A stretch of 64,000 bases of DNA from Iocasia fonsfrigidae (GCF_017751145.1 NZ_CP046640.1:972137-1036136); one strand, 5' to 3'; shown: positions 1 through 9,193, numbered from the stretch's first letter. Made by a program: numbers and translations. The notes: generated from the sequence alone by a model not told the origin.

Positions 1-829
1 GTTTGTGCAGTATCTAAAGGAAGAAGGCCTATATAAATACCTGGAACTGGGGGTCATCTTTATAGATGAAAGGGTGCTGGCCCCGGGGTATGGAGAATAT
101 AGCCTGGAAGTAAGGTTTTCAGATAAGGAAAAGGTAGAGATAGGAGGGAAGAAAGTATATCTACCACCGCTGGAATTGAGGAAAGAGATGACAGTAAAGC
201 TACAGGAAGAGATAGATAAGATGAGTGAGGAAGAACTGCTGGAGAGGATGGGGAGGATAAAGAAGAGTAGGTTAGATGATTTAAGGGGATATAATACCCA
301 ATGTGGTACTTTTATTTATTCATGGGGAATGCTTGAAGAGAATTATTCATCATCTTTAAGTAGAAGAGACAAGAGTAGAAATTATAGCAAATTAGAACAT
401 GTTGAATTAGATAATGGTTTAAAGTATATGTATCTGAGTAGAAAGGAGTAGGATAATGGGGAGTAATAAGGAAAAAGAATCAGATTTTGCTTTTAAAAAA
501 CTGCCTATTGATAGTGAAAGGGCAGTAAGTGATAAGGAGTTATTAACCTTCACTAATTTAACCAATCTTAAGTGGGAGTTTTTGGATTATGGTAATAAAA
601 AAGGTGATTTGCCAAGTGAAGCAAGTTTAAGACTAAGTGAAGTTTTGAAAGACCCGGAAAGGTTTGCTATAAGAGATGCAGAAGGAAAAATACAGGATTA
701 TGTATATATTAAAAATGCAAAGAAAGAGGAAGATATAGACCAAGAAAAAAAAGAGGAAGGTATAAGAGAACTTCGTCAAGAAGCAGGGATTGCTATGGAG
801 TATTTGGAGAAGGATGAGGGGGAGTTTTT
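1..829 (+). repeat. Left copy of an 829-bp direct repeat
   Basis: Bases 1-829 match 1918-2746 at a constant offset of 1917 with only a handful of substitutions. The copy runs from inside the 356-aa membrane-protein gene, across its stop, and through the first ~125 codons of the effector-like gene. Homology stops abruptly at 829/2746 in the middle of a codon run. The left end lies outside the window, so the true unit may be longer. Near-identity points to a recent duplication or gene conversion. Confidence 0.95.
2..451 (+). CDS. C-terminal part of duplicated membrane-anchored protein (cut by window edge)
   Basis: The reading frame is open from base 2 and ends at 451. The 149 visible residues are almost identical to the last 149 residues of the 356-aa protein encoded at 1298-2368, differing at a few positions (for example Glu/Ala and Gln/Glu exchanges). 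The first codons align with internal codons of that protein, so the GTG at 5 is not a start and the gene begins left of the window. It is followed 4 bp later by a truncated copy of the effector-like gene, in the same order as the intact pair. Function unknown; see the intact copy for features. Confidence 0.8.
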   Translation, partial: FVQYLKEEGLYKYLELGVIFIDERVLAPGYGEYSLEVRFSDKEKVEIGGKKVYLPPLELRKEMTVKLQEEIDKMSEEELLERMGRIKKSRLDDLRGYNTQCGTFIYSWGMLEENYSSSLSRRDKSRNYSKLEHVELDNGLKYMYLSRKE

Positions 830-905
830 GAATAATCCTATAGCCTATGATTTAGAAGTGATAGATTGCAATAATTATTTAACACTCAATGGTGCCTTTG
901 TTTAA
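456..905 (+). pseudogene. Truncated effector-like gene: conserved N-terminus joined to a foreign C-terminal tail
   Basis: This 149-aa frame starts with the same ATG and the same first ~125 residues as the 996-aa protein at 2373-5363. It then switches, at the exact end of the 829-bp repeat, to a 24-residue tail ending YDLEVIDCNNYLTLNGAFV. That tail is unrelated to the intact protein, but it recurs almost unchanged at the end of the relic at 951-1139. The product may still be made, since the start region is intact, but it looks like a recombination product: a conserved N-terminal module fused to the last codons of a lost C-terminal domain. Such shuffling is typical of polymorphic effectors. Whether it is functional cannot be told from sequence. 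Confidence 0.7.
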
Positions 906-1204
906 AACGAGAGTGAGGTCTGGTGTTACCTTAACTTCACTTATAAATAATTATTACAATTTATCAATAATAGGACTTTAGCAGGAAATTTATTAAAGCG
1001 ATTTACAGTTAAAGGAAGTATTAATTTTATCAAGAATATCCTCTTATATGGTAATAAAATAGCAAAAAAAGTATTTGGCTATGACTTAGAAGTGATAGAT
1101 TGTAATAATTATTTAACGTTCAATGGTGCCTTTGTTTAAATGAGAGTAAGGTCTGGTGTTATCTTAACTTCCCTTATAAATAATTATTACAATCTATCAA
1201 TACT
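846..1204 (+). repeat. Two ~125-bp direct repeats carrying a shared C-terminal tail and 3' flank
   Basis: Bases about 846-970 and 1080-1204 are homologous (roughly 90 % identical by eye). Each contains the last ~19 codons of a reading frame (tail YDLEVIDCNNYLT-NGAFV), its TAA stop, and the same ~65-bp flank with a TAAATAATTATTACAAT stretch. They therefore look like the ends of two successive, now lost, C-terminal modules that shared a terminus. Confidence 0.85.
951..1139 (+). pseudogene. Relic of an effector C-terminus (no start codon)
   Basis: A 62-codon frame opens right after a stop at 948-950 and ends TAA at 1137-1139. It reads in part LAGNLLKRFTVKGSINF, then KIAKKVFGYDLEVIDCNNY, and finishes NGAFV. 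It has no initiator and no ribosome site. Its last 19 codons repeat the tail of the truncated gene just upstream. I read it as the surviving end of a displaced C-terminal domain next to an intact effector-like gene. The parent domain is not recognised. Confidence 0.6.
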
Positions 1205-1297
1205 ATAATTTTAGTGGTAATTTTTAAACTATAGTTTAGAATCACAATATAGTTATTCTAGAGGCTTAAACTAAAGTAGAGGGAGTAGATAGTAAAG

Positions 1298-2368
1298 ATG
1301 ACTCAGACAGATAAAAGTAAGCAGAAACAGGTTATTATTATAGCAGTGATTGTGTTAATTGCCCCTGTGATTATTGGGCTTTTAGTAAACCTTGGGGGTC
1401 ATGATATTGAGGATGTCAGGACAAAGATGGAGGAGTATTTATATGAAAAGTATGGAGAGGAGTTTGTTGTTGATAGGATAGGAACGAGGAGTGGTCGTAA
1501 TGACAAAAAATTTTATCAAGCGAGGATATATCCAAAATCAATAGTAGGTACCAGTAAAGAGGGTGATGATTTTTATTATGCCAGTGCTTCTGTTAGTATA
1601 GAAGGATATGGAAGATTAGGTGGGGTAGGGGATAGTTATAGTTTTGTTACTAGAAATATAGATATGGAAAAATATTTGTTATCTAGTGTAAAAAAAATAT
1701 TTGGAGAAAGAGTTCTTTTAAAAGTTGATGTTGAACATAAGGTGACAGGAGATGGTAGTTGGTGGGCAGGATATAAATCAACAAGTTTAGAGGAGATGAG
1801 AAATAAAATAAAAGACAGTCCTGAAAAAAATCGAATAGAATTGAAACTATTCATTTATATCTTCGACCGGATAGAAACGGAAGAAGAAAAGGAGGAGAGG
1901 AGGAGGGAGATATTTGAGTTTGTGCAGTATCTAAAGGAAGAAGGCCTATATAAATACCTGGAACTGGGGGTCATCTTTATAGATGAAAGGGTGCTGGCCC
2001 CGGGGTATGGAGAATATAGCCTGGCAGTGAGGTTTTCAGATAAGGAAAAGGTAGAGATAGGAGGGAAGAAAGTATATCTACCGCCGCTGGAATTAAGGAA
2101 AGAGATGTCAGTAAAGCTAGAGGAGGAGATAGATAAGATGAGTGAGGAAGAACTCTTGGAGAGGATGGGGAGGATAAAGAAGAGTAGGTTAGATGATTTA
2201 AGGGGATATAATACCCAATGTGGTACTTTTATTTATTCATGGGGAATGCTTGAAGAGAATTATTCATCATCTTTAAGTAGAAGAGACAAGAGTAGAAATT
2301 ATAGCAAATTAGAACATGTTGAATTAGATAATGGTTTAAAGTATATGTATCTGAGTAGAAAGGAGTAG
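1298..2368 (+). CDS. Membrane-anchored protein of the VgrG-linked locus, unknown function
   Basis: The 356-aa protein starts at ATG 1298 behind GAGGGAG. Residues 12-32 form one strongly hydrophobic segment (QVIIIAVIVLIAPVIIGLLV) after a short Lys/Gln-rich N-terminus, so it is probably anchored by a single helix with the rest outside the cytoplasm. The remainder is hydrophilic, with a charged Glu/Arg-rich stretch around residues 190-210. No family is recognised. The gene stops 4 bp before the 996-aa effector-like gene, and this pairing is repeated in the upstream duplicate. A constant partner next to a large effector-like gene could be an immunity or accessory protein; that is inference. The C-terminal 150 residues lie inside the 829-bp duplicated unit. 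Confidence 0.75.
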   Translation: MTQTDKSKQKQVIIIAVIVLIAPVIIGLLVNLGGHDIEDVRTKMEEYLYEKYGEEFVVDRIGTRSGRNDKKFYQARIYPKSIVGTSKEGDDFYYASASVSIEGYGRLGGVGDSYSFVTRNIDMEKYLLSSVKKIFGERVLLKVDVEHKVTGDGSWWAGYKSTSLEEMRNKIKDSPEKNRIELKLFIYIFDRIETEEEKEERRREIFEFVQYLKEEGLYKYLELGVIFIDERVLAPGYGEYSLAVRFSDKEKVEIGGKKVYLPPLELRKEMSVKLEEEIDKMSEEELLERMGRIKKSRLDDLRGYNTQCGTFIYSWGMLEENYSSSLSRRDKSRNYSKLEHVELDNGLKYMYLSRKE

Positions 2369-2746
2369 GATAATGGGGAGTAATAAGGAAAAAGAATCAG
2401 ATTTTGCTTTTAAAAAACTGCCTATTGATAGTGAAAGGGCAGTAAGTGATAAGGAGTTATTAACCTTCACTAATTTAACCAATCTTAAGTGGGAGTTTTT
2501 GGATTATGGTAATAAAAAAGGTGATTTGCCAAGTGAAGCAAGTTTAAGACTAAGTGAAGTTTTGAAAGACCCGGAAAGGTTTGCTATAAGAGATGCAGAA
2601 GGAAAAATACAGGATTATGTATATATTAAAAATGCAAAGAAAGAGGAAGATATAGACCAAGAAAAAAAAGAGGAAGGTATAAGAGAACTTCGTCAAGAAG
2701 CAGGGATTGCTATGGAGTATTTGGAGAAGGATGAGGGGGAGTTTTT
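1918..2746 (+). repeat. Right copy of the 829-bp direct repeat
   Basis: This is the partner of 1-829. It covers the 3' half of the membrane-protein gene and the first 125 codons of the 996-aa gene. The copy on this side continues into intact genes, so it is the likely parent. Confidence 0.95.
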
Positions 2747-5363
2747 AAAGAACTGGGAAGTGGTTTATGCGGCTGATAATTATAAATTAGTGACAGACTA
2801 TATTGATTACTTGAAGGGGTTTTTTAGTTCTTTTACTGGTGAAAGTGAGGGTACAGGGGAGGGTGATGATAGTGATGATTCAAAGAGGATAAAGTTTCCC
2901 AGTAGGAAGGACCTTGAGCGTTTAAATAATACGGAGAAAATAATAAAACTGGGTTTTTCCCTGGCAGATGCAGCCCTATCCATTAGCTGTAATTATGTAG
3001 GTTTAGATGGTACAACCCCCACAAATATAAGTAAAGATATAGCCAGGAATATATCTAAAAATACAATCAGGGATGTAATACAAGAATCAGAATCCCTGGT
3101 ATTGCAAATTATAGGAACAGCATTATTAGAGGTAGAAAAATTGGAGCCCAAAATACTTTTACCGGTATTAAAATACGTAAGTTCACCAATATCAAAATAC
3201 CTGCGTGAACAATGTGATTATGATGTAGATAAACTCATTAAAGACCTGGAGAATGACAGCCTTTCAAGGGTTGAAAATGTAAAGCTAAAAAGAGATATAA
3301 AAAAAGCTCTGGAGTCATATAACAGGGCTATGAATATGGAAATTATCGAGAAATTGACACTCTTTGATACTGGTTTTCGGGTATTAGTCCTCAGGAAGGG
3401 GGATAATATTGTTATCGCCTATAAAGGTGAAAAGACAGATGATAACAAGGTATTGCCAGCGGAATTCTATAATCTACATATAGTTTATCAATTATTAGTA
3501 CAGAGGGATTTCTTTAATGAAGAAAGCAGGATAAGTTTTACAGGCTATCAAGAAGGAGCAGACCTAAGTTTCTTAAATTCCTTAATAGTAGATGAAAACA
3601 ACTTTGGTACTGCCCATTTTTTTTATAACAGTATTGAAAAGACAGCAGAATACCTGAATTTTACCAGAAATCATCTAGACAAAGACTATAAAAGCAATAT
3701 AGAGATTGTCATCTCAGGGAGTGAAGACTTAAGTAAGGCAGTAGCAGTCAGGACCTTTTATGCAGTTATTGCTGTGACCCTAAAAGGAGTGAAGATGGCT
3801 GCTGGAATAGCCAGTCTAAAAACAGTCCTATTAACACTAATTATCTGGCAGGGGATAAAAGCAATGGCAGAGTTAGTAAATGCAGCTAAAATCAGGAGAA
3901 TATATGATGAACTTCAAAAGTTGGGCTTAATTAAGTCAAATGATAAGAAAGAGCGGGAAGGATATTTATTAAAACTTGAAAATAGAATAAAGGGATATAT
4001 CACAAATGAATTCATGGATTCGGATTATATTACCCTGGAAATAGAAGGGGGTAAAAAAGTAGATATAAAAAAAGAAGATGCCATTTATCTATTATCAAAG
4101 GAATATGATGATGATATTATTAAAGACTTACAGGGGAACTTAGAAGTAGAAATTATTCGTAGTATGAGTAGAGTGGGTTCAGATGCTGAAAAATATATCC
4201 TGGAAGAAAAAGAAGGCATTTATCAGATAACAGAGGTATTTACCCAGGGGCTTATCTATAGAAAATTAGATGAAGAAGAACAGGAAGATAAACTGGCTTC
4301 AGGTGAAGTGCTTACCAGTATTATGGAAATGATGGGTGGAATACAGAGGAATTATATCAACAGGGCAGCCAGAATAAGGTTTAATTACTATGATAAGGGG
4401 GATTTTGTCTCCAGAGAAGCAGGGGATTTAATAATAAAAGATAATTTATTAGACTTACTAGATGAAATAGAGGAATCAAACCAGGAAGTAGACTCAAAGA
4501 TAATAAACTACTTAAAAACTATACCAGAAAGCAGAGAGATAGAGAATCTATTAAAAAAAGCAACAATTACTGTCAATGAGTTAATGGATAAGCTGCCTGG
4601 GGAAACACTAATTAATGAATTCATCTTTATGCCTTATATAAGTAAAGAGGGATATCTAGAAAATGAATTAAGGGAAGAGTATATAGCCAGTGTGTTCAAA
4701 TCAATGATTCAATATCATTATGAAGACCAGAAAAAACACTATTTAGATAGGATTAAATATGAAAAAGGAGAAAAAGTACAGTACTCTGATGATTTTAAAA
4801 AATTATTTGGAGAAGTAGACCTTAGTGAAGAATTACTTCAAAAAATGGAGGAGATAAGTAATATTATATTTGTTGAAAAACCCTATTCGCAATATGACGA
4901 TTATCATGCCGCCTTTAATCATTACCGGAAGGTTTTAGAAAAATTAAGGTCAGAAAAAGAAAAGCTGGAAAACAAATACTATAAAGACGGTTCAGAAAAA
5001 ATGGAAGGCTTTAAAGGTCTATTTACCAGTATAGTAGGGTTAATAACAGTAAATCCTGCTGCAGAAAAAGGGAAAACAGTTATGGAGTATAAATATAACC
5101 CTTATGATTGTATAACAGGGGGTATATTAGAAATAATAGGCCTCAAAGAACATACAGAGGAAGTTGCTTTTTTTCCCGAATATGATATTTTCATAAGACA
5201 TACAGAACTAGGGAGAAAAAGCCTGCTGGCCCAGGGTATTGATATTAAAAAGGGAGCCAAAATAGAGATGAAATGTTCACGGGGAGGAAAACCTATTAAA
5301 ACTGCTGATTTAATTAAATATTGTAAAAAACATGAAAGGCCGAAAGAAAACTTGTCAGGATAA
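2373..5363 (+). CDS. Large effector-like protein with a degenerate lipase-like region, upstream of a VgrG-type protein
   Basis: The 996-aa protein starts at ATG 2373, 4 bp after the membrane-protein stop. Residues 1-125 are hydrophilic and duplicated upstream. Residues 160-172 are a Gly/Glu/Asp/Ser linker. Around 327-440 the pattern (FRVLVLRKGDNIVIAYKG, then ISFTGYQEGADLSFLNSL) resembles the DUF2974/Mbeg1-type alpha/beta-hydrolase region, but the nucleophile elbow G-x-S-x-G reads G-Y-Q-E-G, so the catalytic Ser is absent. About 456-500 is hydrophobic and could span or insert into a membrane. The C-terminal half is highly charged and helical. There is no signal peptide, as expected for cargo loaded on a spike. 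Its 3' end abuts or overlaps the VgrG-like gene. An effector role is inference from context; no toxin motif is recognised. Confidence 0.7.
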   Translation: MGSNKEKESDFAFKKLPIDSERAVSDKELLTFTNLTNLKWEFLDYGNKKGDLPSEASLRLSEVLKDPERFAIRDAEGKIQDYVYIKNAKKEEDIDQEKKEEGIRELRQEAGIAMEYLEKDEGEFLKNWEVVYAADNYKLVTDYIDYLKGFFSSFTGESEGTGEGDDSDDSKRIKFPSRKDLERLNNTEKIIKLGFSLADAALSISCNYVGLDGTTPTNISKDIARNISKNTIRDVIQESESLVLQIIGTALLEVEKLEPKILLPVLKYVSSPISKYLREQCDYDVDKLIKDLENDSLSRVENVKLKRDIKKALESYNRAMNMEIIEKLTLFDTGFRVLVLRKGDNIVIAYKGEKTDDNKVLPAEFYNLHIVYQLLVQRDFFNEESRISFTGYQEGADLSFLNSLIVDENNFGTAHFFYNSIEKTAEYLNFTRNHLDKDYKSNIEIVISGSEDLSKAVAVRTFYAVIAVTLKGVKMAAGIASLKTVLLTLIIWQGIKAMAELVNAAKIRRIYDELQKLGLIKSNDKKEREGYLLKLENRIKGYITNEFMDSDYITLEIEGGKKVDIKKEDAIYLLSKEYDDDIIKDLQGNLEVEIIRSMSRVGSDAEKYILEEKEGIYQITEVFTQGLIYRKLDEEEQEDKLASGEVLTSIMEMMGGIQRNYINRAARIRFNYYDKGDFVSREAGDLIIKDNLLDLLDEIEESNQEVDSKIINYLKTIPESREIENLLKKATITVNELMDKLPGETLINEFIFMPYISKEGYLENELREEYIASVFKSMIQYHYEDQKKHYLDRIKYEKGEKVQYSDDFKKLFGEVDLSEELLQKMEEISNIIFVEKPYSQYDDYHAAFNHYRKVLEKLRSEKEKLENKYYKDGSEKMEGFKGLFTSIVGLITVNPAAEKGKTVMEYKYNPYDCITGGILEIIGLKEHTEEVAFFPEYDIFIRHTELGRKSLLAQGIDIKKGAKIEMKCSRGGKPIKTADLIKYCKKHERPKENLSG

Positions 5364-5394
5364 GATAATAAGTGATTTGGAGTTGATAGATATA

Positions 5395-8300
5395 ATGGAG
5401 GAAAAACAAAAAAAGTTATTAGAAAAAGCCTTTGAAATAGATTTTCAAAAAACCCCCTTAGAAATAATTGAAGAGCTGGCAGGAGAGATAGATGCAGAGA
5501 GTAAAGTTACAGTTGAAGAAGAGATAATTGAAGACAGTAAAAAAATAGTTAATTATCACATTGATGATAATTTGAACAGGGTTATGATATTGTCAATAGC
5601 AGCTGGTTTGCCTACGAAAGAGTTTCTAAAAGCAGAAAATATATACAAAGACCGGGAGAAAAAGACAGAAGAGAAGGGGGATAGTGCGGATAAAACAGAA
5701 TACAAATATTACCTGGAAGGCTCACTACTCTGCGGTTCCTTAGCCCAGTATGCCGCTATTATAGCTGAAGGTTTTGTAGAACACTGCCAGGCAGAGACCT
5801 ATAACTCTATTGGTTTAAAAAAGTTCTTGAGATTTCAGGGAAATGAATTTCTGGGTTTAAAAATTGGTTTGTTATATTACCTAAATGATCTCTATTATGA
5901 ACAGCGTAGCATGATGAAAGAGATATTATATAGCTGTGAAGACTGCGGCTTAATAAAGTATGGTAATATAAGTGAAGAATACAGGACATATCGAGGGGAT
6001 AAATTAAATGAAGGTAAAATAAAAAAAGTATTAGCTGATATATTTAAAAATTGTTTAGAAATAGAAGAAAAAGAAGCAGCAGACCTAGTAGAAGAGCAGT
6101 TTGACCCTGGCATAGTAGAACGAAAGATGCGTTTTATTGATAGATATGAGTTATATGAAAAAAAGAATAGGGAGAAAAATGATAAGATAGTTAATTATAT
6201 CTTTTCAGAAAATATACCAGCCCAATTATTTAAACAGATAGGTGCAAGCTATCTAGTTGATGAGGGATTAAAAAAATATAATGGTGACCTAAGGAGAAAA
6301 TCACTTAATCAATTAGAGGAAATAGAGGAAGATAAACTAAAAAATTTTAAAGAACATGACTTTGAAGTATTTGAACCATATGTATTATTAAAAGAAGATG
6401 CTAATGGTAGTGAGGCCAAAAATAGATTAAGAGAAAAACCGAAGTTAAATCAACTTACTGATAAAATGAGCTATGATTATTTATCTTCCTTGATTAAAGA
6501 TATAGTTATGGAGATAAATAATAAAGACCATTCCCTGATAAAAGGATTATTCCAAAAATCCTATAGTTCCAGAAAAGATGAATTGATTTATTTGGTAAAA
6601 GATAGACTTGTTTATAGTATGTACCATAAGGGTTTACTGAAAGAATCAGCAATAGAATATAGCTCAGACTTTTTAAGAAATAACCCGGATTTATTTCAGA
6701 ATACTAATAAAATATATCCCCTGGATAGGGCAGTAATCAAACAGTTTGAAAAAATGAGAACAGTAGAGATTACCGCTCTCTGGGAGTGGAAACTAAGTGC
6801 TGATGGTATTTTCCTTATTCTGGGGAGTCAAATTGACTCAGAAGAAGTAATAAAATACCACAGTTCAACAGGTGTTTTCAATAACCAGAGGGAAGAGATA
6901 AAACTGGAGCTTGACCAGCCATCACAAAATAAAATTTATGGCAGCCATGGAAAACCAGCCAATTATCAGAAGATATATGACCATGATTATCATTATAAAG
7001 AGGAAGGGGCCTATAACTTCTCCTCCCAACAGGGGGCAGGTTTTATCATCCTCAGTACCCATAAAAACCCGGAACAGGGAATAAAGATAGATGGCCGGGA
7101 TATTTCTGGACAGTATGAGGAGAAAGACAGAGAAGAAGCTAATATTGGCGGTCGGACTAAAACACTGCGTGATACCTACTTTGGTGAAAATATCATCCTG
7201 AGGGATAAAAAAACGACATATGGTCAGTTAAGTGGTGATTTAGTCTATATCTATGGCCCTCAGAAAGAAGACGAGCTTATCATTGAAGGTTTCCAGAACG
7301 GCGATTATGGTATTACCCTAAGGGAGAAAGTCCGGCAGCCAGAAGATGACAAACAGCCTGTTACCTATACAGCCTACCATAAAGTAAGGTTTGACTGTGT
7401 AGAGTTTGTCGACCTCAAGGAAATGGTCATAGAAAAATCCATCTATGAACACAGCAGAGTAAAGATAGCCGGGGTTATTAAAGATGAAAACGCCGAGAAA
7501 TACCGGGATTATCTGGAAAAAGAAGCAGACCCCAGGATTATTATCACTTATGATGATGATGACAGTAAAATACTCTTTAAGGGGATTATCAATGACTATA
7601 ACATCGACTATAAATACTTTAACTATTACCTGGAACTATGGGCTGTATCATATACTATCCTCCTGGATAGAGAGAGACATACCAGGGTATATCAGAACCA
7701 GGGGACAAGCTATAATCAGGTCTGTCAAAAACTAAGTACAGCCAATGAGAAATTCAATATCAATTTTGCCAGAAGCAGTGCAGGAGAAGTCCCTTTAGTA
7801 TCAGAACAATACCCCCTGGTCTTACAACACAAGGAAACCGACTGGGAATTTATTAACAGGATAGCCTCTTACCTGGATCAGGTATTAATAGTAGATGACA
7901 CTAAAGATGACAATGAAACTATCAATATTCAGCTAGGCTTTCATTCAGCCCAGGCAGTTGAACTTAACAATGATAACTGGGCCAAGTGTAAAGATACAGG
8001 GCCTAAAAATATTATTTACCAGTATTACAAAGTCTACCAGCATGAACACTTCAGGTCAGACCATGTCTTTGAAGTGGGCAAAAAGGTAGAGCTGCTTATA
8101 GACCATAAAAATAATACTACAGTAGAAATGGGTATCATCAAGAACAAGATATATCTGCAAAAGGGTATTCTCTACTCAGAACTAACCCTGGCCAGAGAAG
8201 AAAATATAAAAATCCTCAATAAACAGAGGAAATTTTTGATGGAAGGTAGGAGTTACCGGGCAGAAGTTAGGGAAGTCAACCAAAAACACCAGGCCCAAGT

Positions 8301-8766
8301 CAGTTTTATAGACATTGAAGATGATTATCAGACAGATAAGGCCCACTGGTTTCCTATAGATAAGCCATATACAGCGGCTTATAGTTCTCCTGACATAGGG
8401 GATATAGTAGATATCTACTTCAGGAACAAAAACGAGAAATATGCTACCTTAAAAAGCAGTACCACAGATGAAGCAAGAGAGATAGAGCAGAACCCTGCTG
8501 ATAAAACAATCAGAACCCCTGGGGGCTATATTATTAAACTAAACAATGGTTCGATCTATATAGCTTCTCCAGAGGAAGAGGCAGTACTGGAAATAACAGC
8601 AGAAGAAATCAAGATGACCAGCAGTGATAATCAGGTAGTAATCAAGAAAGGTGAAATAGAACTTAAGAATGAAAAAGGATATGGTAAGCTGTCCAAAACT
8701 GGTAGTGAAATAGGCTTTGGGAAGAAGAAGGTTGAGATTAATAATGGTAAGGTTAAGTTTATTTAG
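5395..8766 (+). CDS. VgrG/gpD-like spike protein with a long N-terminal extension
   Basis: I chose ATG 5395 (1,123 aa) because GGAG lies 12 nt upstream. An in-frame ATG at 5332 would add 21 residues and overlap the upstream gene by 32 bp, but it has no ribosome site. The first ~450 residues are a charged helical extension, followed by a beta-rich segment. From about residue 650 the protein follows the VgrG / phage late-control-D plan: a gp27-like part (YHKVRFDCVEFVDL, then SRVKIAGVI and a DDDDSKILFKGIINDY strand pair), an OB-fold-like part (YRAEVREVNQKHQAQVSF to DIGDIVDIYF), and a repetitive beta-tip (TPGGYIIKLNNGSIYIASPE to the C-terminus). Such proteins form the puncturing spike of contractile injection systems. 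Sheath, tube and baseplate genes are not in the window and would have to lie to the left. Confidence 0.75.
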   Translation: MEEKQKKLLEKAFEIDFQKTPLEIIEELAGEIDAESKVTVEEEIIEDSKKIVNYHIDDNLNRVMILSIAAGLPTKEFLKAENIYKDREKKTEEKGDSADKTEYKYYLEGSLLCGSLAQYAAIIAEGFVEHCQAETYNSIGLKKFLRFQGNEFLGLKIGLLYYLNDLYYEQRSMMKEILYSCEDCGLIKYGNISEEYRTYRGDKLNEGKIKKVLADIFKNCLEIEEKEAADLVEEQFDPGIVERKMRFIDRYELYEKKNREKNDKIVNYIFSENIPAQLFKQIGASYLVDEGLKKYNGDLRRKSLNQLEEIEEDKLKNFKEHDFEVFEPYVLLKEDANGSEAKNRLREKPKLNQLTDKMSYDYLSSLIKDIVMEINNKDHSLIKGLFQKSYSSRKDELIYLVKDRLVYSMYHKGLLKESAIEYSSDFLRNNPDLFQNTNKIYPLDRAVIKQFEKMRTVEITALWEWKLSADGIFLILGSQIDSEEVIKYHSSTGVFNNQREEIKLELDQPSQNKIYGSHGKPANYQKIYDHDYHYKEEGAYNFSSQQGAGFIILSTHKNPEQGIKIDGRDISGQYEEKDREEANIGGRTKTLRDTYFGENIILRDKKTTYGQLSGDLVYIYGPQKEDELIIEGFQNGDYGITLREKVRQPEDDKQPVTYTAYHKVRFDCVEFVDLKEMVIEKSIYEHSRVKIAGVIKDENAEKYRDYLEKEADPRIIITYDDDDSKILFKGIINDYNIDYKYFNYYLELWAVSYTILLDRERHTRVYQNQGTSYNQVCQKLSTANEKFNINFARSSAGEVPLVSEQYPLVLQHKETDWEFINRIASYLDQVLIVDDTKDDNETINIQLGFHSAQAVELNNDNWAKCKDTGPKNIIYQYYKVYQHEHFRSDHVFEVGKKVELLIDHKNNTTVEMGIIKNKIYLQKGILYSELTLAREENIKILNKQRKFLMEGRSYRAEVREVNQKHQAQVSFIDIEDDYQTDKAHWFPIDKPYTAAYSSPDIGDIVDIYFRNKNEKYATLKSSTTDEAREIEQNPADKTIRTPGGYIIKLNNGSIYIASPEEEAVLEITAEEIKMTSSDNQVVIKKGEIELKNEKGYGKLSKTGSEIGFGKKKVEINNGKVKFI

Positions 8767-8812
8767 CTGTAATATTGTATTTAAAATAACAGATAAGGTA
8801 TCATAATAAATA

Positions 8813-8844
8813 AAACCCCAGATTAACATCTAGATCTGGGGTTT
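8813..8844. terminator. Bidirectional-type hairpin after the VgrG-like gene
   Basis: The arms AAACCCCAGAT (8813-8823) and ATCTGGGGTTT (8834-8844) are perfectly complementary (11 bp) round a 10-nt loop. The A/T-rich flanks on both sides suit termination in either direction. Confidence 0.8.
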
Positions 8845-9157
8845 ATATATTTGTCTATGTAATGGGTGTTGATGGGTTTAGCTGAATTATTGAAAATATC
8901 TTTCACCAATAGAGTTAAGAAAAGAAATGTCAGGGGTATTGCAGAAAGAGACAGAAAAATGAATTTATTGCCTAGTATGAAAAAGATAAGGACGAGTGAT
9001 TTAAGTTATAAAAAGATTGGAAATTATAATGAACAGTATTTTGTTTAGGTTTGTTCTTTAAACATATTTAGTTTGGAGAAAAATCAAAGACTATCCGGAC
9101 TATTGACAGGGGGGCATGGTTTGCTAAGAGAGAGAAGTTGTCGATTGATAAAATTTT
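8845..9157. other. Intergenic stretch, nothing convincing
   Basis: It contains one open frame of 60 codons (8866-9048) without a clear ribosome site or recognisable family, and otherwise AT-rich sequence. I see no RNA gene and no repeat here. Confidence 0.5.
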
Positions 9158-9186
9158 TTGACTTTAAAGAATACCTGTGTTAAAAT
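9158..9186 (+). promoter_or_regulatory. Sigma-A-type promoter of the LacI-family gene
   Basis: TTGACT (9158-9163), a 17-nt spacer, then TAAAAT (9181-9186). Expected transcription start is about 9193-9195, right at the operator. Confidence 0.8.
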
Positions 9187-9193
9187 ATATTAT

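Noticed and set aside
5270-5363. PAAR-like tip at the C-terminus of the 996-aa protein (KKGAKIEMKCSRGGKP)
   Set aside because: Only a short resemblance to DUF4280/PAAR wording; no repeated pattern supports it.
8866-9048. 60-codon open frame between the VgrG-like gene and the LacI gene
   Set aside because: No proper ribosome site, no recognisable motif, and located right behind a terminator; kept only as an intergenic note.
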